46,069 nucleotides of DNA from a virus, in the IMG/VR virus record IMGVR_UViG_3300035691_000010, positions 1 to 46,069 of that record; one strand, given 5' to 3'. This document shows positions 24,737 through 32,164 of this stretch, one piece after another. The position numbers and the translations under genes are program-made. The notes beneath the pieces were generated by a model. That model saw only the letters and a program-made list of their open reading frames with translations, made no database searches and was not told the origin of the DNA. Numbering within the stretch: position 1 is the first letter of the stretch; every line of letters begins with the position of its first letter.

Positions 24737-25264
24737 TTACGTGCCCGCGCCGAAGATGGTCGCCTTCGGATCGAAGTGGAAGACCACGTTCGCTTCGAAG
24801 TCGCCTTCGGTCGTCTGCAACGTCTGGTTGTCGGGGTTGATGAACTTCTCGCACACGACCGAGTCGTTGCTGGAGTCGCTGATGTCCACGACCCAGATGC
24901 TCAGGGAGGCGTGGGCTTCGAGCGCCTTGCAGACGCCGGTCATGGTGAAGTCAACGGCGGTGCCGGCAATGGTGCGCGCGACGAACTGATACTCCGGCTT
25001 CGCGAGCCAGACCGGGCACATCGCGCCGAGCGTGGTACCGTCGGAGTTCGCGACAGCGGATGCGTCACACGCAGCGACGCCGACGAGCGCGGCAACAGGG
25101 TCATTGCCGGCGACGCGAATCTGGTTCTCGACGCCCGCGCCACCCTGAATGATCGGGTAGCCTTTCTTGAACGTCTGCGAGGCCGCCATCGGGTAGTGCT
25201 GAACCTTGCAGCGGCCGTACGGGCGAATCCCGTCACCGTTGCCAGGGACAAACGTGGTCGCCAT
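24737..25264 (-). CDS. Capsid-region structural protein
   Basis: 175 residues, all-beta pattern (FKKGYPIIQGGAGVENQIRV, AALVGVAACDASAVANSDG, CPVWLAKPEYQFVARTIAG). Such proteins just upstream of Mu-like capsid genes are head decoration or stabilising proteins. GAGGAG lies 4 nt before the ATG. First gene after the late leader. Confidence 0.7.
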   Translation of the reverse strand: MATTFVPGNGDGIRPYGRCKVQHYPMAASQTFKKGYPIIQGGAGVENQIRVAGNDPVAALVGVAACDASAVANSDGTTLGAMCPVWLAKPEYQFVARTIAGTAVDFTMTGVCKALEAHASLSIWVVDISDSSNDSVVCEKFINPDNQTLQTTEGDFEANVVFHFDPKATIFGAGT

Positions 25265-25534
25265 GTCTCCTCCAGTTCGTGCTGGTAGACCTTCGGCCTG
25301 TCAGTCACGAACAGTTCTAGTGTTGGAGGTTGAAACGTGATGTCGCCGTCCGCTTTCAACCGAAGCGGACCGCGCAACACCCGCGCATGGCGTGGCGGGC
25401 TAACGCAACTCGTACGGTTCGATCAGCGAACCGCGTCTGCTCTCAGGATGGGCGGCTGAGAGGCCCGCGAAGCGGACAGGATTACGGTTCCTGCAAACCG
25501 CTCTCGTTCACGAACGCGACGAGAGGACGCGCTA
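25265..25534 (-). ncRNA. Structured 5' leader of the capsid transcript
   Basis: About 270 nt between the promoter and the first gene with no supported gene. It folds into several perfect stems, read on the minus strand: CGGTT-TGCAGG-AACCG, CGGTTCG-CTGAT-CGAACCG and GTCCGCTT-CGGTTG-AAAGCGGAC. A GTG at 25380 opens a protein-like 39-codon stretch (LRLKADGDITFQPPTLELFV) that runs out of frame into the next gene. It may be a regulatory leader, a stable RNA or a gene remnant. Confidence 0.4.
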
Positions 25535-25540
25535 GAGCCG

Positions 25541-25569
25541 AGTATGGGAACTCAGCGAGTCACTGTCAA
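25541..25569 (-). promoter_or_regulatory. Capsid-operon promoter
   Basis: On the minus strand: TTGACA (25569-25564), 17-bp spacer, CATACT (25546-25541). The -35 is perfect and the -10 differs at two positions from consensus. Predicted start near 25534. It stands between the metallopeptidase gene and the capsid block. Confidence 0.7.
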
Positions 25570-25574
25570 GCTAG

Positions 25575-25961
25575 CTAAGGTCGCAACGTCGCCCATTTCT
25601 TCGCCTCAAGCACGCGCCTGAGGAGGTCTTCGACGGTGTAGGTGTAGGCTTCCTCAGATTCGCGCGAGTGTTTCAGTCCGCGCGCTTCGAACATGCCGAA
25701 CACTGCGTGCATGATCTCGTGAACAAGTGATGGCACATCACGGACGCTCTGCACCCAGACGACGACAGGAGATCCGAGACGCACCCAGCAGTGGCCCATA
25801 GCGCCGTCTTGCATCGACACGTCGCCGTCCCAGCCTTGTTCCTGTACGTATTTCGTGACCTGCGCTTCGGTGCCGCCCTGAATGAAACAGACCTCCCACT
25901 TCCAAGGATTCGCGCGCGCGATCACCTCTCGGAGTGGTTCGGCTCGCCTTCGTCGCGCCAT
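25575..25961 (-). CDS. HExxH metallopeptidase-like protein
   Basis: 128 residues. His81-Glu82 and His85 in LVHEIMHAVFGMF form a zincin motif, and Glu103/Glu104 in ESEEAYTYTVE is a plausible third zinc ligand 18-20 residues later. No pro-domain or signal peptide. Its place beside scaffold and capsid genes could mean a role in head maturation, but phage proteins of this kind are uncharacterised and could act elsewhere. Confidence 0.6.
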   Translation of the reverse strand: MARRRRAEPLREVIARANPWKWEVCFIQGGTEAQVTKYVQEQGWDGDVSMQDGAMGHCWVRLGSPVVVWVQSVRDVPSLVHEIMHAVFGMFEARGLKHSRESEEAYTYTVEDLLRRVLEAKKWATLRP

Positions 25962-26674
25962 CAGTCCGTTCCAGCTTCCGCGCCGAGCGTCGTCCGCTCA
26001 TGCTTCATCGTCTCGATCGAAATTCCACCAGAATGCACCATCTGCGCCGCTTGGTCCCGTTCGGCGCCAAGTTCGGCGTTCGCATGGATGGATTCGGCCA
26101 AGTCCTCGCGCTGCGCCCGCTTGCTCTTGCTCCGCCGAATCCGTTCGTCGAGCTTCTGCTTGTTGATGTAGTTGTAGGCGTGGATCGGGATCTTCATCGT
26201 GATTTCCTTGCCCCGATCCCCGCGTCTGACGTACATCGTGCCGTTGTCTTCCTTCTGTCGGACGAGATCGGATACGTCTTCGGTGTCCTGCAGCTCCTCA
26301 ACAAGCACGGGGATGTAGCCCTTGGACTTCATTTGCGCCCAGCGGCCTTCGATCGCCGTGTTACAGGTGTGGATGTGCCACTTCCGCGCCGGTTTACCGC
26401 AGCGCTTGCCCGTTTCGGCGTCTCTGCCGCGGCACTGCGTCGCCCCCATCGGCAGATCCCGCTGATGGTCCGAGTTCATGCAGCAGCCTTGCGCTTCATC
26501 TTTCAGCAGAATCGGCAACGAGCCAGGATCGTGCGGATCGGTGAGGCGCCGTTTCAGGACATCGACGGCTGGATAGTCCTTCAGCAACTCCGTCAGGAAT
26601 TCTTTGGTCTCAGCCGCGCCCACGGGAAGCGCTTTCGCGACTGCTGCCGCGTCTTTCTTCGGTCTCGCCATCAC
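25961..26674 (-). CDS. Hypothetical protein with Cys/His cluster, head operon
   Basis: 237 residues. The central part has CRGRDAETGKRCGKPARKWH and HTCNTAIE, a possible zinc site; then KSKGYIPVLVEELQDTEDVS and a basic coiled coil (NYINKQKLDERIRRSKSKRA). It overlaps its neighbours by 1-4 nt. It may be an assembly factor; the family is not recognised. Confidence 0.65.
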   Translation of the reverse strand: MMARPKKDAAAVAKALPVGAAETKEFLTELLKDYPAVDVLKRRLTDPHDPGSLPILLKDEAQGCCMNSDHQRDLPMGATQCRGRDAETGKRCGKPARKWHIHTCNTAIEGRWAQMKSKGYIPVLVEELQDTEDVSDLVRQKEDNGTMYVRRGDRGKEITMKIPIHAYNYINKQKLDERIRRSKSKRAQREDLAESIHANAELGAERDQAAQMVHSGGISIETMKHERTTLGAEAGTD

Positions 26675-27552
26675 TTCACTCCTAGCGCGATGCCTTTACG
26701 GCCCACGGCGCCATCTTCGAGTCGTTTCACGGCCGCCGCGCCGCGTTTCGGGTCGATCCCTTGACGCTCGAACATCGCGGCCAGCTCAGGATCCACGGCT
26801 GACTCGCGTCGACCACCACCAGAACCCGCCCGATCGAGGTACAACGGCTCATCTGGCGCTTTCGGCGTGCGTTTGTTGCGCCGATCCAGCCCGATCGCGC
26901 TGTTCAGGACCAGATCGACCACATCCGGACTGGAGAGCAGGTGCGCCGGCAGCTTGGACGCGACTTCTTTGATGCTCTGCTCAGTCGCCAGCGGCACCCC
27001 GTCGTCATCGGTCATCGCGGCAGCGGCTCTCAGATTCGCTTCCGCGCGCTGATTGAGCGCCAATCCCGCAAACGGCTTGATCCGCTCGTCGGTGTTCCTG
27101 GCATTCCGCTTGTCCATCACGCCGAGCAGACGCCTGGCCTTGACCAGATCGGGTGTTGAGCCATCCGCGAGCACAAACCCGAGTTCCGTGGCGATTTCCG
27201 CCGCTTCCGGGTCATCCTGCTCGGTGGGCTGATCGACCCGCTCCGAGGTCGGCTTGCCCTGTGCGATCCGAAACGCTTCGGCGCGCAGTTTGGGGTCGGT
27301 CACGACCGCGTTGATGATGGGCTGGACGGCGTCGAGCTGCTTTTTGAGGGTCGCATGATCAGCGGCAACGGGTTCTAGTTCTTTCATGCGCCGATTCGCG
27401 GCTCGCAACTCGCGTTTCGTCGCGATCAGCGCCGCTTCGACTTTGTCTTTCGCCGTCGGCGGATCAGCGGCCAGTTGCTTGACCTCTGCAACAATCGCTT
27501 CATCGTCCGGATCGGGCTCACTCGGAGTGTCAACAACAACTTCGTCGCTCAT
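26671..27552 (-). CDS. Scaffold-like protein
   Basis: 293 residues, strongly charged and helical: an acidic N-terminus (TPSEPDPDDEAIVAEVKQLA), a coiled coil (about 40-80) and a basic C-terminus with GIDPKRGAAAVKRLEDG. Size, charge pattern and position between portal and capsid genes fit a head scaffold. No protease domain is fused. Confidence 0.65.
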   Translation of the reverse strand: MSDEVVVDTPSEPDPDDEAIVAEVKQLAADPPTAKDKVEAALIATKRELRAANRRMKELEPVAADHATLKKQLDAVQPIINAVVTDPKLRAEAFRIAQGKPTSERVDQPTEQDDPEAAEIATELGFVLADGSTPDLVKARRLLGVMDKRNARNTDERIKPFAGLALNQRAEANLRAAAAMTDDDGVPLATEQSIKEVASKLPAHLLSSPDVVDLVLNSAIGLDRRNKRTPKAPDEPLYLDRAGSGGGRRESAVDPELAAMFERQGIDPKRGAAAVKRLEDGAVGRKGIALGVK

Positions 27553-27986
27553 GCCGCCTCACTCTTCGGTTCTAGGATGGCGAGGATCTCAGCCTCGCGG
27601 AGAATCACGTACCGCACCTCGTGCAATTCGAACTCGTCGCCAGCATCGAAGGGAAACAGCACCACATCGCCGACTTGCACATCGAATGGTGCTGGGCGCC
27701 TCGCCATTAAGAAGAGGTCCAAATCCTTGCAGATTTCCGGAACGACATCGCACATCCGGCCAGCGTCTGTCAGATTGCCAATATGACTTTGGCGATACTC
27801 ATCGAGTTCGGCCATGATGGTGTCGAGATCCACGGCGCCAGACTTCTCACCGAGTTGCATCACGACGCCGCGGGTCTGAATCTTTCGATCCGGATTGCGC
27901 ACTAGGACCAGTCCGTTTGCTGTCTGGGTCTCCGCCTCTTTCGGTGGCAAGGCCACGAGGACACGATCACCAAGGACGCGGATCAT
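27549..27986 (-). CDS. GroES-like co-chaperonin
   Basis: 145 residues. Start IRVLGDRVLVALPPKE and NGLVLVRNPDRKIQTRGVVM, end VQVGDVVLFPFDAGDEFEL and YVILREAEILAILE, match the two halves of the Cpn10 beta-barrel. An insertion of about 50 residues containing DLDTIMAELDEYRQS replaces the usual centre, so it is longer than cellular GroES (about 95). Phage co-chaperonins (T4 gp31 type) help host GroEL fold the capsid protein; the head-operon place supports that. Confidence 0.75.
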   Translation of the reverse strand: MIRVLGDRVLVALPPKEAETQTANGLVLVRNPDRKIQTRGVVMQLGEKSGAVDLDTIMAELDEYRQSHIGNLTDAGRMCDVVPEICKDLDLFLMARRPAPFDVQVGDVVLFPFDAGDEFELHEVRYVILREAEILAILEPKSEAA

Positions 27987-28231
27987 ACGGTCGGTTGCTC
28001 GGGATAGTCGATCGTCTGCTTGACGATCGACGGTTGCCAGATACACTCGGCGCCCATTTCCAACTCGGCTCGGCGAATCGCGTCAAGCAGACTGAAGTAC
28101 GGGCCGACACCATCGTGGAAGCCCAACGCCACGGACGCCCAACCTCGCGACGGCACATGGAAAATCCGAATGATGCGCTTATCGCTCGCGCGCTCACCGT
28201 CGATCGCGTGAAGGAAAGTGCTGACCGTCAT
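27983..28231 (-). CDS. Small hypothetical protein
   Basis: 82 residues, alternating strands and a helix (RIIRIFHVPSRGWASVALGF, LLDAIRRAELEMGAECIW). ATGA overlaps on both sides. Function unknown. Confidence 0.65.
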   Translation of the reverse strand: MTVSTFLHAIDGERASDKRIIRIFHVPSRGWASVALGFHDGVGPYFSLLDAIRRAELEMGAECIWQPSIVKQTIDYPEQPTV

Positions 28232-28554
28232 CGGCTCCTCCGCAACGCGGCGAATGGTCGCCGATCCACTCGCGGATCACTCAGCGCCCGAATTTGCTCC
28301 TCGGGCCACTTCACCAGATCGTTCACCGCTTTGGCCGTCATCTGCACGCGCTTCACCGCATCCGCAATCTCGTAGGCGTTCTCCTGACCTGGAGGAATCG
28401 CGGCTGTCACGCGCTGGACCTCACGGCCGAAGCCTGCCGGACCCCATTCGTGCTCCAGCTGCGCCACGAACAGCTTCCAGCCGTCGCTCTGGATCAAGTC
28501 CTTGAGCGCGGCCACGATGTTCGCGGGCGAGCGATCGTCGTCGAGTTCGGTCAC
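28228..28554 (-). CDS. Small helical protein, head operon
   Basis: 108 residues, helical (NIVAALKDLIQSDGWKLFVA, NAYEIADAVKRVQMTAKAVN). The GTG at 28554 overlaps the previous stop (GTGA); the longer frame upstream is antisense to the small basic gene. Possibly an assembly cofactor. Confidence 0.65.
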   Translation of the reverse strand: MTELDDDRSPANIVAALKDLIQSDGWKLFVAQLEHEWGPAGFGREVQRVTAAIPPGQENAYEIADAVKRVQMTAKAVNDLVKWPEEQIRALSDPRVDRRPFAALRRSR

Positions 28555-28733
28555 ATCTTCACGCGGTTGAGTCGCGGATTGGTCGCCTTCGCCGCCGGAC
28601 TCGCCTTTCGCGTTGCGGCTGCCAGCACCGCGCCAGGATTCCGAATCCCAGACTGTCGGCCAATCTTCGCCGCGACGGCTCGGAATCCCGGATGCGCGGC
28701 CGTGTGACGGGTGTTTGTGTGTCGTGTCGTCAT
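28551..28733 (-). CDS. Small basic phage protein
   Basis: 60 residues: HPGFRAVAAKIGRQSGIRNP, then AVLAAATRKASPAAKATNPR. This HPGF...AKI....G....AGAILAAASRxASxxAKxxNPxLxRV pattern is a very common small phage protein near the portal gene, role unknown. GGAG 5 nt upstream of the ATG. Confidence 0.75.
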   Translation of the reverse strand: MTTRHTNTRHTAAHPGFRAVAAKIGRQSGIRNPGAVLAAATRKASPAAKATNPRLNRVKM

Positions 28734-28741
28734 CGTGACTC

Positions 28742-30766
28742 CTATCCGACGTTGGGGGCACCGAGACTCGTCAGCGCGCCTCCACCGCCCATGTGCGCCA
28801 GAATCGCGGCGAGTGCTGGATTCATCGGTGGCTGACCCATTGGCATTCCAGGCGGTTCCGTGGGCGCTCCAGGCTGCAACTGCGGACTCGCGGCAGCGGG
28901 CATTTGTGGCGCCTGTAAGGCACCAAGGAACGGCTGTCGATCCCGAATGTTGTACGACCGCAGCAGTTGTTCCAGAATGGCCTTCCCGACCTCTTGGCTC
29001 ATCAGGAGCGGCTGCAGTGCAGGGACCGCCTGCGCCAGTTTGGTGATCGCGAGGAAGAACCCATCGGAATCCTGCCGCTGCTTCAGCGTGTCGGCGGTCT
29101 CATCCGACCCGTAGGGCTCGAACTGGAAGTCTCCGCGCAACATGTCGAGCGTGAACTCTCCATTGAAGTCCGGGACGCGCGCTTGAACCATCTGCTGTAC
29201 CGACGCTGGCGCCGCCATCGGCTTGCCTTCCGCTTCCAAGGTCTCCAACCAGATGGCATGGGTCAGCTTCATGACCCGCGCCAGGGCGAGATGGAGATGG
29301 CCGATGACTTCATCGACCCGCACCGCCGACCCGCCGGCCACGAGTCGATTCTCACCCAGCGTGCGTCGTTCGCTCGAGAGCACGCCCACGGCTGAATCGG
29401 ACATCCCGCGGACGCGTTCGTTCGCATTCGCCAGGGCGTGCTCCTGCTCCACAATCGAGACCGGCACGTCCGCCACCTCCATCTGCTTCAATTCGTTGTG
29501 GTCACGGACCGTGATGACGCGACCGACGCCAAACGGTTGCGCTTGCGCGTCCCACAGCCCGCCCGCAATCTGCTGAATCGGGGCGTTCGTGGCGAGGGCT
29601 CCCCGATCGGCCTTCATGTTCCGCAGCGAGGTGTGTTCCTCGGCCAACGTCATGATCTTGTTGAACGTAAAGGAGTAGCCGTACACCGAATCACGCCGCG
29701 GGAACAGGATGAATGGCACACACCGCGGCATGCCAACTTTCTGGACGAACGTGTCGAGCTTCAACCGGAGGAGCACGCGCTGCCGACACGACACCGTTGC
29801 CAAGTACCACTCTTCGCGGCCATCCCCGTCTAGATCGCGCTTCAGCGTGACCTGCCAGAGTTCTTTCTCGACGGCGTCGCCTTCCTGTGACGCCACGGTG
29901 TCAACGGTTGTTGGAGCAGGGGCGTTCTCCCGGTCGCTATTGTCGCCCAGCAATTCGACGGCATCCTTGTCGTAGATACCGTCTTTCGCCTTTTCGCGAA
30001 TCTCCGGCATCCGCGGCCAGAACCGATAGGCGTAGCCGTAGGTCTGCTTCTGACTCTTGGCGTGCCCTGGCAAGAACACAAAGTCTTTCAGCGAGATGGC
30101 GTCGTACTGCGGGCCGAGCCGCTTAGCTTTCGTCGTCGTCTGCTCAACCGTGGCTTTCGGCTGGCCTTCCTGCGCCTTCATCGGCTCGCCGGTTGCCGGA
30201 TCGACCTGGAACTTCGGCTGCCCGTCTGGCCCAAGGATCGGGCCGCCGGTGTCCGGGTGGAGTTCCAACGCCAAGTCCATCTGTTCGGTGCGCTTCATCG
30301 TCTCGACGCGCTCCGACACTTCCAGGATGTAGCCGTCTTCGATCAGCGCCCCGTGAATGGTCTTGCACAGCTCCGTCTTGCACTCGGATTCCGGCTTGCG
30401 CACCTGCCAGTCCAGGAAGCCTTCGACGTACGGCGCTTTCTTCGCGTCGGCGCCCCAGCCTTCGACGAAGGCGAATGGCCGCACGCCGAAGATGGCTTTC
30501 ATCAGGCGCGAGCGCATCGCGTCGACGTCTTCGGTGACGTAGTAGGACGTGAGATCCGCCGCGCCGGGAAATGGTAGATCGTCGGCTGGGGTGCGTCCCT
30601 GTTCGTAGAACCAGTCGGCGTAGTCGATCAGCCCGCCGTCGGCGATGACGGATTGGCGGGCGTTGAGGGCGTTTTCGATGTCTCGGATGAGATCGTCTTG
30701 GAACACCTTCCGTTCCTGCTCGTCCATCTGGACATCGAACGCCTTGGGCTTCTTGGACTTAGCCAC
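28742..30766 (-). CDS. Portal protein (podovirus type)
   Basis: 674 residues. Residues 50-130 (DWFYEQGRTPADDLPFPGAA, MRSRLMKAIFGVRPFAFVEG) and later WYLATVSCRQRVLLRLKLD, RCVPFILFPRRDSVYGYSFT and SSERRTLGENRLVAG match the head-to-tail connector family of podoviruses. The C-terminus is Pro/Gly/Met-rich. It forms the dodecameric ring at the unique vertex through which DNA is packaged. It follows the terminase block. Confidence 0.85.
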   Translation of the reverse strand: MAKSKKPKAFDVQMDEQERKVFQDDLIRDIENALNARQSVIADGGLIDYADWFYEQGRTPADDLPFPGAADLTSYYVTEDVDAMRSRLMKAIFGVRPFAFVEGWGADAKKAPYVEGFLDWQVRKPESECKTELCKTIHGALIEDGYILEVSERVETMKRTEQMDLALELHPDTGGPILGPDGQPKFQVDPATGEPMKAQEGQPKATVEQTTTKAKRLGPQYDAISLKDFVFLPGHAKSQKQTYGYAYRFWPRMPEIREKAKDGIYDKDAVELLGDNSDRENAPAPTTVDTVASQEGDAVEKELWQVTLKRDLDGDGREEWYLATVSCRQRVLLRLKLDTFVQKVGMPRCVPFILFPRRDSVYGYSFTFNKIMTLAEEHTSLRNMKADRGALATNAPIQQIAGGLWDAQAQPFGVGRVITVRDHNELKQMEVADVPVSIVEQEHALANANERVRGMSDSAVGVLSSERRTLGENRLVAGGSAVRVDEVIGHLHLALARVMKLTHAIWLETLEAEGKPMAAPASVQQMVQARVPDFNGEFTLDMLRGDFQFEPYGSDETADTLKQRQDSDGFFLAITKLAQAVPALQPLLMSQEVGKAILEQLLRSYNIRDRQPFLGALQAPQMPAAASPQLQPGAPTEPPGMPMGQPPMNPALAAILAHMGGGGALTSLGAPNVG

Positions 30767-30956
30767 GGTCCTGGTTCATCAAGGCGTGGTTGTTGCGATG
30801 TTTCCACGCAAACCGTTCATTGACCCAGCCACAGACCGAGCACCATAGAAATCGGATCGTGAACGTTTCGCCAATGCGACCGACGGATATCATCGTCATC
30901 GTGTCGCGACTGTCGTCGTAGGCTTCGCGCGTCCGTTCTAGTCGTGCGAGCGGCAT
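30759..30956 (-). CDS. Small CxxC protein
   Basis: 65 residues, FTIRFLWCSVCGWVNERFAW then KHRNNHALMNQ: a CxxC plus two His, so a zinc-finger-like fold is likely. The TGATG overlap fixes the start at 30956. Confidence 0.65.
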   Translation of the reverse strand: MPLARLERTREAYDDSRDTMTMISVGRIGETFTIRFLWCSVCGWVNERFAWKHRNNHALMNQDRG

Positions 30957-31144
30957 CAGACCTTCTCCAGCAGCCGTCCGTCGAGCTTGTCCACGACACG
31001 CTGCGCGATGCGCTCGATCAGTTCGTCGACGTAGACGGCAGGCGGATACGGCGTCTCGTCCGTCGGCTCCGAGCACAGCACCGCATACGCACAATTGAAC
31101 TGGTTGCGCAGGAAATCAAGGCGGACTGGCTCGTCGTCGCTCAC
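30956..31144 (-). CDS. Small hypothetical protein
   Basis: 62 residues; acidic start, then YPPAVYVDELIERIAQRVVD, a coiled-coil-like C-terminus. The GTG start overlaps the stop of the 24-residue peptide (GTGA). Not recognised. Confidence 0.65.
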   Translation of the reverse strand: MSDDEPVRLDFLRNQFNCAYAVLCSEPTDETPYPPAVYVDELIERIAQRVVDKLDGRLLEKV

Positions 31145-31215
31145 CGTTTCTTGCCCTTCTTCGGCGTCTTCCGCAACGGTGTGATATTTGCCGGCAACTG
31201 TGTAGAAATCTGCAC
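31141..31215 (-). CDS. 24-residue basic peptide
   Basis: MQISTQLPANITPLRKTPKK and four more residues. GAGG stands 7 nt before the GTG at 31215, and the stop overlaps the next start. It fills the gap between two real genes, so I accept it with reserve. Confidence 0.45.
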   Translation of the reverse strand: MQISTQLPANITPLRKTPKKGKKR

Positions 31216-31217
31216 GG

Positions 31218-31430
31218 CTACACCTCGCTTGCTGGATCGTTGAACACGACGGCCTTGATCGCCCACATGGCCGCCGTCTCCAGTTCAGTTGTCGCCACTG
31301 AGCGATGCCGCGACGCTGGGCACACTTCGTCGATGACGCGCTGGAGCGAGGAGAACGCGTCGCGCAGGCGCGTGATGCGATTCAAGCCGTCCTCGCTCGG
31401 CTTGTGGTAGGCGAAAGGTTTGTCGATCAT
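31218..31430 (-). CDS. Acb2/Tad1-family cyclic nucleotide sponge (anti-CBASS/anti-Thoeris)
   Basis: 70 residues. The pattern FAYHKPSEDGLNRITRLRDA then ..VCPASRHRSVATTELETAAM WAIKA matches the helical hairpin of Acb2/Tad1-domain proteins (F.YH.P, I..LR, CP.SRE.SLA.TKLEEA.MWA). Known members form hexamers that bind and sequester the cyclic oligonucleotide or gcADPR signals of CBASS and Thoeris defence, and so protect the phage. The lengths agree with small family members. It lies between terminase and portal genes, a common place for this family. Ligand preference cannot be told. Confidence 0.82.
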   Translation of the reverse strand: MIDKPFAYHKPSEDGLNRITRLRDAFSSLQRVIDEVCPASRHRSVATTELETAAMWAIKAVVFNDPASEV

Positions 31431-31433
31431 GGC

Positions 31434-31763
31434 CTACGGTGTCGGCGGAGCCGGGTTCAGTGCTGCCAAGATGCTGTCGGCCTTCGCGTCGAGATCGTCA
31501 AGCTGTGCCTGACTGACTGGCGATCCCGCCGCGATCTGTGCCTGCAACTCGGCAATCTTGGCGATCTGCTCAGCGGCGGTCGCCTTCACCGAGTCCACTG
31601 CCGTCTTGATTGCATCCAGTTCGTCGGAGAGTTCCTGTACCGTCGCCATAATTTTGCCTCCCTGAAAGATGAGCATGGTGAGTTTCTCAAGTACGGTATC
31701 GAGTTTCGGATCTGAGACCGGCACGCCGTGATGGTAAACGTCGATGCGAACACCATCACTCAC
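31434..31763 (-). CDS. Coiled-coil protein with two possible in-frame starts
   Basis: From the GTG at 31763 (GTGA overlap with the upstream stop) the product is 109 residues; from ATG 31649, which has a strong GGGAGG 7 nt upstream, 71 residues. The first part (VRIDVYHHGVPVSDPKLDTV) looks real, and the second part is a long heptad coiled coil (VQELSDELDAIKTAVDSVKA, AEQIAKIAELQAQIA). Two isoforms are likely. The function is unknown. Confidence 0.6.
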   Translation of the reverse strand: MSDGVRIDVYHHGVPVSDPKLDTVLEKLTMLIFQGGKIMATVQELSDELDAIKTAVDSVKATAAEQIAKIAELQAQIAAGSPVSQAQLDDLDAKADSILAALNPAPPTP

Positions 31764-32164
31764 GGCTTCGCCTCTGTGCTGAGCTGAATCCGCTCGAATC
31801 GTCGTTCCCCGCGTTCCGGACACTTCCGCAGCATCTCCAGCAACGACTGTTCGTACCGCGTGTCGAAGAGAATCGCGCGGTCGATGGTGAAGCTGATCGT
31901 CTGAGTGTTCCAGTCGAAGACATCCACGAAGCCGACGTGGAGTGTCTTGACAGGCTCAGCAACCTTCTGCCGCTCGCTGAACTCAATCCGATCATCGAGA
32001 CCGAGAGGCGGAGGCACCCAGCTCTTACGGAGCGGTGGATTCTCTAGAGTAGTCGCGTCACGCAAGCGCTCTGCTGCCGCCTTCAACCGAGCAGCGACCG
32101 TGAACGGCGGTACGGCCACTGTTGGCGGCTTGTGGACAGCGATGCCTTTCGTGCGCTTCGCCAT
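31760..32164 (-). CDS. Hypothetical protein after terminase
   Basis: 134 residues: basic start, a helix RLKAAAERLRDATTLE, then WVPPPLGLDDRIEFSERQ and a strand-rich part (VKTLHVGFVDVFDWNTQTIS). TGATG overlap with the large terminase. Role unknown. Confidence 0.65.
   Translation of the reverse strand: MAKRTKGIAVHKPPTVAVPPFTVAARLKAAAERLRDATTLENPPLRKSWVPPPLGLDDRIEFSERQKVAEPVKTLHVGFVDVFDWNTQTISFTIDRAILFDTRYEQSLLEMLRKCPERGERRFERIQLSTEAKP

Noticed and set aside
24239-25288. A 349-codon rightward open frame opposite the capsid genes.
   Set aside because: It is antisense to two clear structural genes and full of Arg/His typical of GC-rich shadows.
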